64,000 bases of DNA from Gordoniibacillus chartarius (lineage in GTDB: Bacteria; Bacillota; Bacilli; Paenibacillales; NBRC-103111), in contig NZ_JBHLWN010000001.1 of the NCBI RefSeq assembly GCF_042432825.1, positions 1 through 64,000 of the forward strand, given 5' to 3'. The notes under the pieces are model-generated. The model was not told where the DNA came from and ran no database searches. It saw only the letters and a program-made list of their open reading frames with translations. The position numbers were made by a program, and so were the translations under genes. Positions 9,302-18,581 of this stretch are shown piece by piece. How positions within the stretch are numbered: position 1 is the stretch's first letter; the number at the start of each line of letters is the position of its first letter.

Positions 9302-11653
9302 ATGGAATTTACACGTTCTTCGGCGTGGGGGACGAAACTTTGGTACGAGAAGCCGGCGAGAGCCTGGACCGACGCACTGCCGATCGGCAACGGGCGGCTG
9401 GGGGCGATGATTTTCGGAAAGGTCAACACGGAGAGGCTGCAGCTGAATGAAGATTCCGTCTGGTACGGAGGCCCGGTGCATGGAGACAATCCCGAAGGCA
9501 AGCTGTATTTCCCCGAGGTGCGAAAGCTCTTGATGAAAGGCAAGCAGATCGAGGCGGAGGAGCTTGCCCAAGTGGGCATGATGTCGATTCCGAAGTCGCT
9601 GCATCCGTATCAGCCGCTGGGGGATTTTCATATTTACCATGACGGCGAGAAGAAAATGATCTCGAATTATTACCGCGACCTGGATATCGATCAAGGGATC
9701 GCGCATGTGAGCTACTGCTTGAACGACATTCAGCATGTGCGGGAAATGTTCAGCAGCGCCGTCGATCAGGTCATCGTGGTGCGTATCCATTGCGACAAGC
9801 CGGGCAATCTGAATCTGCGCATGCATTTGAGCCGCAGGCCGTTTGACGAAGGCACGCAGCGGATTGCAAACGATACGCTGCTGATGAGCGGCAATGCCGG
9901 GAAGGACGGCGTTGCGTACTGCGCCGCTGTGAAAGCGGTACCGGACGGCGGATCGGTGAAGGCGATCGGCGATTTCCTGATCGTCCAAGCGCCTGCGGTT
10001 ACGATCTATATCGCAGCAGGGACGACGTTCCGGTACGAGGATCCGAAGGCACACTGCATCCGCCAGCTGGAGCAGGCCGCGAGCAAAGGCTACGAGCGGG
10101 TCAAGCGGGATCATATTCAAGATCATACCGCCAAATTCCGCCGGGTAAAGCTGGAAATCGGCAGCGCCGAGGATCCGGCCGAGGCGGATTCGCTGCCGAT
10201 CGACGCCAGGCTGCAGCGATTCAAGGAAGGCGGCAAAGATCCGGGACTGATTGCGCTGTATTTCCAATACGGACGCTACCTGTTGATGGCCAGCTCCAGA
10301 CCGGGCTCCAATCCGGCAAACTTGCAGGGCATCTGGAACGAAAGCTTCACCCCGCCGTGGGAATCCAAATATACGATCAACATCAATACGGAAATGAACT
10401 ATTGGCCCGCCGAGAGCTGCAATTTGGCGGAATGTCACGAGCCTTTATTCGATTTGATCGACCGCATGCGCGTAAACGGCCGGAAAACGGCGCAAACCGT
10501 ATACGGCTGCAGAGGCTTCGTCGCTCATCACAATACGGATATGTGGGGGGCGACCCAGATTGAAGGCAACTTCATGCCGGGCTCGATTTGGCCGATGGGG
10601 GCAGCCTGGCTGACGCTCCATCTGTGGGAGCACTACCGCTACAATCTCGACGAGCGGTTCCTAAGGGAAAGAGCGTATCCGGTCATGAAGGAAGCGGCCG
10701 AATTTTTCCTGGATTATTTGTTTGAAGACGAAGAGGGGCGTCTCATCACCGGGCCGTCCACTTCACCGGAAAATAAATTCATCGGAGCGGATCAGAGCGT
10801 AGGTTGTCTGACCGTCGGCCCTTCCATGGATGCCCAAATCATTTACACGCTGCTGCGCGCCTGCCTGGATGCCTCGGACATTCTGAAAGCGGACGAAGAG
10901 CTGCGCGCGGAATGGGAGCGGGTGCTCCGCAAGCTGCCTCAGCCGCAAATCGGCAAGCACGGGCAGCTGCAGGAGTGGGTAAAGGATTGGGACGAAGTGC
11001 ATCCGGGACATCGGCATATCTCCCATCTGTTCGCTCTGCATCCGGGTGAAATCATCCACGTCCGGCATACGCCGGAATGGGCGCAAGCGGCAAGAAAGAC
11101 GCTCGAGCGCAGGCTGGAGCACGGCGGCGGCCATACCGGCTGGAGCCGGGCATGGATCGTCAACTTCTATGCGCGTCTGGAGGACGGCGTACAGGCGTAT
11201 GAGCATTTGCGTCTGCTGCTGTCCCAATCCACCTTGCCGAATTTATTCGACAACCACCCTCCGTTCCAAATTGACGGTAATTTCGGCGGTGCGGCCGGGA
11301 TCGTGGAGATGCTGCTGCAGTCTCACCGCGGGGAAATCAATTTGCTTCCGGCGCTGCCGGACGAATGGTCCGACGGCAGTGTACGCGGTCTGCGGGCCCG
11401 AGGCGGTTTTGAGATCGACTTGAAGTGGGAGCGGGGCGAGCTGGCCCGCTGCGTGCTGAGAGCGTCCAAGGATCAGCTGTGCACAGTCATCTGCAAGCGG
11501 ACGCCGCTGCCGCTTACCGTCGAAGCGGAAGGCGTGCCGGTCGAAGCCTCGGCCGCGGACGAAGCTACGATCCAATTCCGTGCGGAGGCGGGGAAAACGT
11601 ATGTGCTGACCGCTAGCAGGCAAGCACACAGCCTGGAGCAAATATTGGCGTAA
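9302..11653 (+). CDS. GH95 alpha-L-fucosidase / alpha-L-galactosidase
   Basis: The 783-residue protein has the normal length and layout of bacterial GH95. The N-terminal domain carries ALPIGNGRLGAMIFGK and LNEDSVWYGGP. The (alpha/alpha)6 barrel carries NINTEMNYWPAE, SPENKF (E490, the likely acid) and GHTGWSRAW. IDGNFGG carries D658, the equivalent of the activating aspartate known in the family. GH95 inverts alpha-1,2-fucosides, and some members release L-galactose from plant xyloglucan or rhamnogalacturonan II. Motifs alone do not separate the two activities. No signal peptide is present, so the substrate is probably an imported oligosaccharide. It ends this operon, before a strong hairpin. 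Confidence 0.92.
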   Translation: MEFTRSSAWGTKLWYEKPARAWTDALPIGNGRLGAMIFGKVNTERLQLNEDSVWYGGPVHGDNPEGKLYFPEVRKLLMKGKQIEAEELAQVGMMSIPKSLHPYQPLGDFHIYHDGEKKMISNYYRDLDIDQGIAHVSYCLNDIQHVREMFSSAVDQVIVVRIHCDKPGNLNLRMHLSRRPFDEGTQRIANDTLLMSGNAGKDGVAYCAAVKAVPDGGSVKAIGDFLIVQAPAVTIYIAAGTTFRYEDPKAHCIRQLEQAASKGYERVKRDHIQDHTAKFRRVKLEIGSAEDPAEADSLPIDARLQRFKEGGKDPGLIALYFQYGRYLLMASSRPGSNPANLQGIWNESFTPPWESKYTININTEMNYWPAESCNLAECHEPLFDLIDRMRVNGRKTAQTVYGCRGFVAHHNTDMWGATQIEGNFMPGSIWPMGAAWLTLHLWEHYRYNLDERFLRERAYPVMKEAAEFFLDYLFEDEEGRLITGPSTSPENKFIGADQSVGCLTVGPSMDAQIIYTLLRACLDASDILKADEELRAEWERVLRKLPQPQIGKHGQLQEWVKDWDEVHPGHRHISHLFALHPGEIIHVRHTPEWAQAARKTLERRLEHGGGHTGWSRAWIVNFYARLEDGVQAYEHLRLLLSQSTLPNLFDNHPPFQIDGNFGGAAGIVEMLLQSHRGEINLLPALPDEWSDGSVRGLRARGGFEIDLKWERGELARCVLRASKDQLCTVICKRTPLPLTVEAEGVPVEASAADEATIQFRAEAGKTYVLTASRQAHSLEQILA

Positions 11654-11658
11654 CGGCA

Positions 11659-11697
11659 TAGACCGGGATCCATGCGCAAGCATGGAGGCCCGGTCTA
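11659..11697 (+). terminator. Hairpin after GH95 gene, possible terminator
   Basis: TAGACCGGG (11659-11667) pairs perfectly with CCCGGTCTA (11689-11697). An inner CCATGC/GCATGG stem closes a GCAA tetraloop, with a small internal loop between the two stems. It lies 6 nt after the stop codon. Only TATT follows, so it is a weak U-tract; it may be a terminator or a 3' stabiliser. The rest of 11698-11760 shows nothing recognisable. Confidence 0.6.
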
Positions 11698-11760
11698 TTC
11701 GCGTGGGCGGAGGGAGCGCATGGAGCACACTGAAACCGCAGCCAACGTGGTTGAATCCTC

Positions 11761-11811
11761 CCTACAAAATAGCATGAACACCCTATAAATGTTTTCGGGC
11801 ACTAGTGTAAT
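11761..11811 (+). promoter_or_regulatory. Promoter with CCTATAA direct repeat (site 2)
   Basis: CCTACAA at 11761-11767 and CCTATAA at 11782-11788 are 21 bp apart. A possible -10 (TGTAAT, 11806-11811) follows within the context CACTAGTGTAAT, which is nearly shared with site 5 (CACTATTGTAAT). No -35 hexamer is recognisable. It drives the long operon beginning at 11835. Confidence 0.62.
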
Positions 11812-11834
11812 GTTAAGCGTAAAGAGGTGGGAAT

Positions 11835-12929
11835 ATGGAATTTATCAGACCAGAGCATTATATGCCAAACAAGAAGCACATCATGGATGTGAACCGATAC
11901 GGAATCGGCCTGATCGGCTGCGGGAGCATCGCCAATACGGCGCATTTGCCCGCCTACCGCAAATACGGCCTGCCCATCGCAGCATGCTGCGATGTGAATG
12001 AGGAAGCGGCTCGGGCTACGGCGGAAAAGTTCGGCATCCCGTTCTGGACGACCGATGTAAACGAGCTGCTGGCCAGGGACGATGTCGGCGTGATCGATAT
12101 GGCGATTCACCCCGGGCCGAGGCTGGAGGTGTTGAAGCTGATCGGCAAGGCGCCGCGCCCGGTGCTGTGCCAGAAGCCGCTCGCGCTTGATGTGGAGCAT
12201 GCCAAGCGTATCAAGGAGGAAGCGGATCAGCTCGGCATCGTGCTGGGCGTCAACCAGCAAGCCCGCTGGGCACCGGCGCATCGGGCCCTGAAGCTGGTGC
12301 TCGAGCAGGATCTGATTGGCGACGTGTACAGCATGCATCACTATATGCGGTCGTACCAGGATCAGGCCGACTGGTGGTGGACGAAGATGAAAGATTTCAA
12401 TATCGTCGATCACGGCGTCCACTATGTCGACTTGTGCCGGCATTTCAATCCGTACCCGCAGGAATGGTCCAGGGTACACTGCACGACCGCTCAAGTAAGC
12501 GGGCAAAATGCCGTCAGCCCGCTGATCTATGCGGCGAACGTCGAATTCGGGCCGGTCGGCGGCCGCAACCCGCTCATGGCTTCGCTGCACTTCAACAATA
12601 TCGTCAAAGCGAGCCGGTCCCACAGCCATACGTGGTGGATCGACGGCACCGAAGGAAGCTTGTGGTGTACGCAGGATACGCTGTATATGGCTCTGAACAA
12701 GCACAAGAACGTCGTGCATGAGATCAAGCTGAAGGGTGCCTGGTTCCCGGACGCCTTCGCCGGTTCGATGATCGCCTTCATCGCCGCGATGGAGCGCAGC
12801 GAGAAGCCGCCGGTGACGGCGGAGGATAATTTGCAGACCGTGGCGATGACGACGGCGATGGTACGTTCCAGCGAGCAGGGCCGAGCAGTGGAAAGGGAAG
12901 AAGTGCTGAAAGGCGGTGTTCCGGCATGA
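11835..12929 (+). CDS. Gfo/Idh/MocA-family oxidoreductase
   Basis: The 364-residue protein has an N-terminal Rossmann domain with the dinucleotide motif GLIGCGSIA (about 22-30) and the family segment QKPLALDVEHA, in which glutamine replaces the usual glutamate of EKP. The C-terminal half is the mixed alpha/beta dimerisation domain. Such enzymes oxidise a sugar or cyclitol with NAD(P). Its stop overlaps the next start by 4 nt (ATGA), so translation with the TIM-barrel gene is coupled. That pairing is seen in inositol catabolism and also in the oxidation plus beta-elimination systems that split C-glycosides. A ribosome site AGAGGTGGG precedes the ATG. Confidence 0.85.
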   Translation: MEFIRPEHYMPNKKHIMDVNRYGIGLIGCGSIANTAHLPAYRKYGLPIAACCDVNEEAARATAEKFGIPFWTTDVNELLARDDVGVIDMAIHPGPRLEVLKLIGKAPRPVLCQKPLALDVEHAKRIKEEADQLGIVLGVNQQARWAPAHRALKLVLEQDLIGDVYSMHHYMRSYQDQADWWWTKMKDFNIVDHGVHYVDLCRHFNPYPQEWSRVHCTTAQVSGQNAVSPLIYAANVEFGPVGGRNPLMASLHFNNIVKASRSHSHTWWIDGTEGSLWCTQDTLYMALNKHKNVVHEIKLKGAWFPDAFAGSMIAFIAAMERSEKPPVTAEDNLQTVAMTTAMVRSSEQGRAVEREEVLKGGVPA

Positions 12930-13801
12930 ATTCGCTCGGCTTTATGAGCTACGTGTATATGGGGTGGAGCGCGGAAGCGATGGCGGAGCACGCCGCCGAA
13001 CTGGGTCTGACGCAGATCCAGCTGGATCCGAAGCAGAAGCTGCAGGTGATGGACGACGAGCCGTTCTCGCCGGCACGCATCGAGAGAATCCGGCGCATCT
13101 TTGAAAGCAGGGGCATCGGTATCGCAGGGTTGTCCGGTTATACGAATTTGATGAACCCGAATCTCGAGAAGCGGGAAGAGAAGCTGAAACAATTGGAGCA
13201 GATGATCGACCTATGTCCGGCGTACGGAACTAGGTATATCGCGACGGAAACCGGGAGCCTGCACCCGACGAACGCATGGCGCGATTGCGAGGAGAACCGT
13301 TCGGAGCAGGCCTGGGAGGAACTGATCGCCATCGTCGACCGGCTGCGCGGCAGAGCGGTGAAGAACGGGGGGGTATTGCTGGTCGAGGGGTTCGTCAACA
13401 ACGTTCTGGCCAGCACCGGGCAGGCGCTCCGGATGCTCGAACGGCTTGGCGCCGACGGTCTCGCCTTCGTGATGGATCCGTTCAATTATTTAACGCAGGA
13501 AGCTTTGACGCGGCAGCACGAAGCGATGGCGGCGATGTTCGAGCAGATCGGCGGCTACTGCCCGATCGCTCATGCCAAGGATGCCTTGTATAGCGAGGAC
13601 GGCTTTACAACGCCGAGAGTCGGGGCGGGCCAAGCGGATTGGAACGTCTATGCGGCATTGCTCACGGAGCGGCTGCCTGACGTGCCGCTCATTCTGGAGC
13701 ATGCGAAGCCGGAAGAGGCGGCGGAGTGCATGCGCCTCATCCGCAGCGCTTTCGATAAGGCGAAGCCCGGCAAGGAAGTGAGCGGCGGCTATGTCAGCTA
13801 A
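12926..13801 (+). CDS. Sugar phosphate isomerase/epimerase-like TIM barrel
   Basis: The 291-residue protein belongs to the xylose-isomerase-like TIM-barrel superfamily. Visible family features are the early LGFMSYVYMGWS strand, ETGSLHP in the middle barrel and the later segments LVEGF and VMDPFNYLT, with HAKDALY supplying a metal-ligand-type histidine and aspartate. Such proteins isomerise, epimerise, dehydrate or eliminate sugars using a divalent metal. It overlaps the oxidoreductase by 4 nt upstream and the next gene by 11 nt downstream. Partnership with the oxidoreductase is likely; the exact reaction cannot be assigned. Confidence 0.8.
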   Translation: MNSLGFMSYVYMGWSAEAMAEHAAELGLTQIQLDPKQKLQVMDDEPFSPARIERIRRIFESRGIGIAGLSGYTNLMNPNLEKREEKLKQLEQMIDLCPAYGTRYIATETGSLHPTNAWRDCEENRSEQAWEELIAIVDRLRGRAVKNGGVLLVEGFVNNVLASTGQALRMLERLGADGLAFVMDPFNYLTQEALTRQHEAMAAMFEQIGGYCPIAHAKDALYSEDGFTTPRVGAGQADWNVYAALLTERLPDVPLILEHAKPEEAAECMRLIRSAFDKAKPGKEVSGGYVS

Positions 13802-15461
13802 ACGCCATAAGCCGAAGCTCGGCATTCAAGGCCCCGTCGTCGCCTGGCAGGATCCGTGGGCCGGCCCCGCCTCCGACCGCATTATGCGGACGGGGACCGG
13901 GAGCGTATGTCCCTCGCAGGACCCGATGCCGGATGTGTCCGGGTTCCTCGCTATGCTGCGCGAGCTGGAAGCGGATTTTTACGTGCATCACGTCATTCCG
14001 GGGGCCGAGGGGCGCACGGAGCAGGTAGCCGCGGACGCAGCGGCGGCAGGCTTCGATATTTGTCTCGGCAACGAATACGGCAATATCAACGGGCCTTGGG
14101 TGCCGGGCACGAACCGCTACGACGTGCCTGACGAGACGATTCGGAAGGCGGCGGGCGGCAGATGCATCGGTCTGCTGTACGACGAGCCGGAGCACCTGCA
14201 AATCAACGCCGGGCAGTACCGCAAGGACGGCTGGTATCCGCACTGGGGCGGCACCGACGGGTTAAGCCTGGAACAGGCGCGCCGCAAGGTGGAACAGGAG
14301 GTGCGCTCCCGGGTGCGGCATGTTAGCTCCGTGTTGGGAAGCGCCGGGACCGAATCTGCAAGCGCTTTACCGGCAATGCCGTTAATCGCCGAGCACGTGT
14401 TTCCGACCATGTTCCATACGTTTGCGCGGGCGGGCATGGATCTATGTCCGAAGATCATGAAGGAATCGTTCCAATCGCTGCAGCTCGCCACCGCCTTGGG
14501 TGCGGCCAAACAATACGGCAGAGGGCTGTGGATCTGCGCGGATTTGTGGGGCCCGGATACAGGACCGTGGTTTACCCGGTTTCCCGGCTTTCCGGGGCAC
14601 TCGCCGCAGGAATTCGAATCGGCTCTGCGGATGGGCTATTTGATGGGACCGACTCATTTGTTTGCGGAAAATATCGACGTCCTGATGAAGCATGAATCAA
14701 GCGGCTTCGTCAAGACCGAGTTCGGCGAAGTATGGACCGAATTCGCGCGAAGCTTCGTCCCGGCGCATCCGCTGGCATGGAGTTACCGGGATGCCGAAGC
14801 GGATATCGCCGTCATTCATTCGGACGACGGCAATTACGGGCAAAACGAGCGGCTGTACGGCAACCGCGAGCCGGCCGGCGGGGACCGCTCGGACAGCGTG
14901 TTCCATATGTGGCACCTGCTCAGCCGCGGGGCGATTCCCGATCATGGCAGCTGCATGCACATTCCAGGCTACGATTTCCCGCGTCACCGGCTGAAGCGGA
15001 ACGTGCCGCTGGAGCGGTTCCCGCTCGAGAGCGGCGCTCCGGACGGCGTCACGCGAGGGGCACATCCTTTGTTTTACCCGGTTCGAAATGTGCTGGTCTT
15101 CGACGAACAGGCGGATGTATCGCAGCTCGGCAGACCGAAGCTGATTCTGGTCGGCGGTTCGTTGCTTTCCGCTAGGACGCTGGCGGCTGTCGCCCGTCTG
15201 GCGGAGGAGGGCGCGGTCGTTGTGATCGCCGAGTGGCTGCTCCCCGCGGACGGTCCGGCGAAGCTGAAGCGCAGCGGCAGCTTGGGGAGCGGGCGCTGGC
15301 TTGTCACCGGGCATATGCTGGAGGAACGCGTCAGGGAAGCGGTAAATCCATTCTTGGGAGACGAGCGCTGCTGGTCGCAGCGCTTCGGCAATACGGAAGT
15401 AAGAATGTACCCGAAAGACGAAGACGGGTTTACGCTGGATTTCGAAATCGTAACGGGATGA
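13791..15461 (+). CDS. Unrecognised protein, possibly an atypical TIM-barrel glycosidase
   Basis: I do not recognise this 556-residue protein. It starts inside the end of the preceding gene, after AAGGAAGTGAG. No signal peptide is present. The first two thirds look like an alpha/beta barrel: YVHHVIPGAEG, CLGNEYGNING, GLLYDEPEHLQ and LWICADLWGPDTGPW, with acidic residues at strand ends. The last third looks like a flavodoxin- or glutaminase-like domain (KLILVGGSLLSARTL, VVVIAEWLLP), which recalls the trimerisation domain of GH42 enzymes. The operon is full of glycosidases, so a glycoside-hydrolase role is plausible but unproven. Confidence 0.6.
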   Translation: MSAKRHKPKLGIQGPVVAWQDPWAGPASDRIMRTGTGSVCPSQDPMPDVSGFLAMLRELEADFYVHHVIPGAEGRTEQVAADAAAAGFDICLGNEYGNINGPWVPGTNRYDVPDETIRKAAGGRCIGLLYDEPEHLQINAGQYRKDGWYPHWGGTDGLSLEQARRKVEQEVRSRVRHVSSVLGSAGTESASALPAMPLIAEHVFPTMFHTFARAGMDLCPKIMKESFQSLQLATALGAAKQYGRGLWICADLWGPDTGPWFTRFPGFPGHSPQEFESALRMGYLMGPTHLFAENIDVLMKHESSGFVKTEFGEVWTEFARSFVPAHPLAWSYRDAEADIAVIHSDDGNYGQNERLYGNREPAGGDRSDSVFHMWHLLSRGAIPDHGSCMHIPGYDFPRHRLKRNVPLERFPLESGAPDGVTRGAHPLFYPVRNVLVFDEQADVSQLGRPKLILVGGSLLSARTLAAVARLAEEGAVVVIAEWLLPADGPAKLKRSGSLGSGRWLVTGHMLEERVREAVNPFLGDERCWSQRFGNTEVRMYPKDEDGFTLDFEIVTG

Positions 15462-15483
15462 CGAAGAGTAAGGTGGAGATCGC

Positions 15484-18400
15484 ATGGGGGCTACGAATGG
15501 GCAAGACCAGTTTGCGGAAATCGCGTTCCGGGAGCATCCCGGACATCCGGAACAACTGCGGGATATTCCTCCCGTTATCGTAAATAAATCGTATTTCAGG
15601 CCATCCGTGAATAAGGCTGCGGATGCATCCGAGCTGCCGTATGAGGCGCAGCTGACGCTCTTTCACGAAGAGCTGAAGCGGCTACGCGAGAAATATGCGC
15701 CGTTCATGATTAATTCGGCGGCGGCTCCGGCAGTGTCCAGAGACCGCAGGCCGTGCGATCGGTTTCAATTCCGCTACCAAACGCCCGAGGATGCCGATTT
15801 CACCCGAGTGCTGGACGGTGCCGGCGATTGGGAGTCCGTCACGATCCCTGATTTTCGCGGTCCTACCGGAGAGAACGGCAAATGGACCGGATTTTACCGC
15901 TGCCAATTTGCCTACGGCCGCGTTCCGGCAGGGAAGCGGGTGTATCTCGTCTTCAAGGGTGTCGATTACAAAACGACCGTCTATTTGAATCATAAATGCG
16001 TAGGCAGTCATGAAGGCTTCTTCGCCCCGTTCGAATTCGACGTTACGGACTACTTGCAGGACGCGAATACGCTTGTCGTCGAGGTTCAGAACGATTATCC
16101 GATGCTCGGCGTGAACGGCACAAAGCTGGACGGCGATAAAATCTATGCGGCGACCGGTCCCGGCTGGGACGATCCGAACAGCGGCTGGAATCATTGCCCG
16201 CCGGGAGCGGGGATTTACAACAGCGTCTACTTGGAGCAGCGGCCCGAGCTGTTCATTCAGGACGTATTCGTAAGGCCGAATATCGATGACGGCAGCGTGG
16301 AGGTATGGGTCGACGCGGTCAATACGACGAGCTCCCTGATCGAGCAATTCGAGCTGCAGCTGGACATCATGCCGAGAAATTTCACTGGACCGTCGTTAGG
16401 CCCCTTAACGTTTCAGGTCGCCTATGCGGGTCCCGGCATCAACTACTTCCGTTACAAAGCCGAGCTGCCGGAATTTCGTCTCTGGGAGCCGGAGCAGCCG
16501 TGGTTGTACACTGCGCGCATCGGCCTCCGGCCGGGAACGCCGGAGGCGGACAGCCAGGACCGCGTCTTCGGAATGAGGAAGTTCCATATGGACGAGGAAG
16601 GCGAGCCAAAAGGCACCTTGTACTTGAACAACCGTCCGATCTTGCTGCGTGGCGCCAACGAAATGGGACATCTGCAGCAGTGCGTAATGACAGGCAATTT
16701 CGAGCAGCTGATCGACGATATCCTGATCGCGAAGCTGGCCCATATGAATTATTACCGGATTACGCAGCGGCCGGTGCAGGAAGAAATTTACGACTATTTC
16801 GATATGCTCGGGATGATGCATCAGTGCGATTTGCCTACGTTCGGCTTTATCCGCCGCAACCAATTCGCCGAAGGCGTCCGGCAGGCGGCCGAGATGGAAC
16901 GGCTGATCCGCAGCCACCCGTCCTCGATCATGGTATCGCTGATCAATGAGCCCTCCCGGACGGAGAAGCGGCGCAAAGGACACCGGCATCTGCACCGCAG
17001 CGAGCTGGAAGCGTTCTTCGTAGCGTCAAGACAGGCCATTTATGTGGAAAATCCCGACCGCGTCGTCAAAAATGCGGAAGGCGATTACAATCCGCCGACC
17101 CGCGAGGGCTTACCCGATTTTCATTGCTATAACATGTGGTATACGAACAATGTCATTTCCGTCGGCAAAATGTATAAGGGCTACCTCCCGCCGATCCGCG
17201 ACGGGTGGAAGGCCGGCTGCGGCGAGTACGGCACCGAAGGGCTCGACCGGCTGGAGCTGATGAAGAGCCGTTATCCGCAGGAATGGCTGCCGGCGGAAGA
17301 GGGCGAGCCTTGGCAGCCGAGGTTGATTCACGGCGCACAGACGTTTAGCCTTCATGGCGATTGGTATGCCGAGCAGGGCAATATTCGCGACTGGATCGAA
17401 GCCAGCCAGCATCACCAAATGCTCGCGACCAAGCTGATGACGGACGCTTGGCGGCGGCGGGCCGACCGGATCGTGTCGACCGCGATTCATCTGCTGATCG
17501 ACGCTTGGCCGGCCGGCTGGATGAAAGCTCTGGTCGGCGTGGACCGCATCCCGAAACCGGCGTATTTTACGTATAAAGCGTGTCTGGAGCCGGTGCGCGT
17601 CAACCTCAGATGCGACAGATGGAAAGCTTACGAAGGGGAGACGCTGGAGGTTGAGGCATGGCTGCTCAACGATACGGCGGTTAGCTACGAGCAGTGCCGC
17701 ATCGTCGCCACCCTGCGGGACGACAACCGGGATTACGGCCACTACGAGCTGCCGGTGGAGCTGCCGGCGGCGAGCTCGGCTTATGCAGGCTCGGTCCGTT
17801 TGTCCGTCCCGCAAGTGGCGGACAGGAAGCAGCTGTATGTGGACGCTTGTTTGCAGGACGGAGACGGACGCACGATCAATGCGGAGCGATTCGGCTTCGA
17901 GGCGTTTGCCAAACCGCTGTCTGCCGCCGGTCCTCGCGACGCCGTTTGCTTCGATGCCGAAGCCGAGCTGCTGTGCTCTCTGCTGGGGCTTCAAGGCAGG
18001 AGAAGCGACGGGACTTCCGCGCAAGGAGCGCCGCTGGTCGTCGCTTCGCGGGAAGCGTTCGTGCAGAACCGCTCCTTCCTGCTAAACGAAGCGAAGGAGG
18101 GGGCCACCGTCTTGTGCGTGCTGAAGCATGCCGACGGCGGAGAGTGGCAGCTGGAGGATACGGCGGTCGGCACTGCCAAATTGCGGGATATTTACGCGCT
18201 GGCCGTACGTGACGCAAGCAGCCGGTTTCCGTGGCTGCGGGCGGACGATTTCGCTTATTTTTACAATCTGCATACGGACCGGATCGACGGGATAGCGGGC
18301 AGCCATCTGACCGGAGAAGGATTGGAGCCGCTCGTGTTCGCCTACGATCGGCAAGGAGGAGCCGAAGGGAAGCGGAAGCTGCCGCTGGTCGCGGTGAAGG

Positions 18401-18564
18401 CGGTCGGCCGCGGGCAGATGTTCTTCGTTTGCCTGCCGCTCTCCGGCAGAGTAGGCGTGAACCCGACGCTGGACCGGCTGCTTCTGGATATCGTACACAG
18501 TTATCGGGGGTGCAGCGCTTGTACGCCATTGTTAGCCGAGATCGGCAACGACGAGCAGATCTAA
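15484..18564 (+). CDS. GH2-like glycosidase, atypical
   Basis: This 1026-residue protein has the GH2 domain order: a jelly-roll sugar-binding domain (about 90-255), an immunoglobulin-like domain (about 256-360), and a TIM barrel (about 370-660) opening RPILLRGANEMG. A C-terminal extension of about 360 residues follows. The likely acid/base is E489 in SLINEPSR. A candidate nucleophile is E581 in CGEYGTEG, although the context differs from both beta-galactosidase and beta-glucuronidase. It has no signal peptide. GH2 covers beta-galactosidase, beta-mannosidase, beta-glucuronidase and alpha-L-arabinopyranosidase activities, and this sequence does not fit one clearly. AAGGTGGAG precedes the ATG. 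Confidence 0.78.
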   Translation: MGATNGQDQFAEIAFREHPGHPEQLRDIPPVIVNKSYFRPSVNKAADASELPYEAQLTLFHEELKRLREKYAPFMINSAAAPAVSRDRRPCDRFQFRYQTPEDADFTRVLDGAGDWESVTIPDFRGPTGENGKWTGFYRCQFAYGRVPAGKRVYLVFKGVDYKTTVYLNHKCVGSHEGFFAPFEFDVTDYLQDANTLVVEVQNDYPMLGVNGTKLDGDKIYAATGPGWDDPNSGWNHCPPGAGIYNSVYLEQRPELFIQDVFVRPNIDDGSVEVWVDAVNTTSSLIEQFELQLDIMPRNFTGPSLGPLTFQVAYAGPGINYFRYKAELPEFRLWEPEQPWLYTARIGLRPGTPEADSQDRVFGMRKFHMDEEGEPKGTLYLNNRPILLRGANEMGHLQQCVMTGNFEQLIDDILIAKLAHMNYYRITQRPVQEEIYDYFDMLGMMHQCDLPTFGFIRRNQFAEGVRQAAEMERLIRSHPSSIMVSLINEPSRTEKRRKGHRHLHRSELEAFFVASRQAIYVENPDRVVKNAEGDYNPPTREGLPDFHCYNMWYTNNVISVGKMYKGYLPPIRDGWKAGCGEYGTEGLDRLELMKSRYPQEWLPAEEGEPWQPRLIHGAQTFSLHGDWYAEQGNIRDWIEASQHHQMLATKLMTDAWRRRADRIVSTAIHLLIDAWPAGWMKALVGVDRIPKPAYFTYKACLEPVRVNLRCDRWKAYEGETLEVEAWLLNDTAVSYEQCRIVATLRDDNRDYGHYELPVELPAASSAYAGSVRLSVPQVADRKQLYVDACLQDGDGRTINAERFGFEAFAKPLSAAGPRDAVCFDAEAELLCSLLGLQGRRSDGTSAQGAPLVVASREAFVQNRSFLLNEAKEGATVLCVLKHADGGEWQLEDTAVGTAKLRDIYALAVRDASSRFPWLRADDFAYFYNLHTDRIDGIAGSHLTGEGLEPLVFAYDRQGGAEGKRKLPLVAVKAVGRGQMFFVCLPLSGRVGVNPTLDRLLLDIVHSYRGCSACTPLLAEIGNDEQI

Positions 18565-18581
18565 CGAACGCTACGGGGGAA

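Noticed and set aside
8924..10438. Long open frame on the - strand (504 codons)
   Set aside because: It lies opposite the DUF5060 and GH95 genes, has no ribosome site and no recognisable motif. High-GC coding DNA keeps the antisense frame open.
18231..18581. N-terminal extension of the 18582 gene
   Set aside because: It would overlap the GH2-like gene by more than 330 nt, and its translation is Arg-rich, as in a shadow frame.
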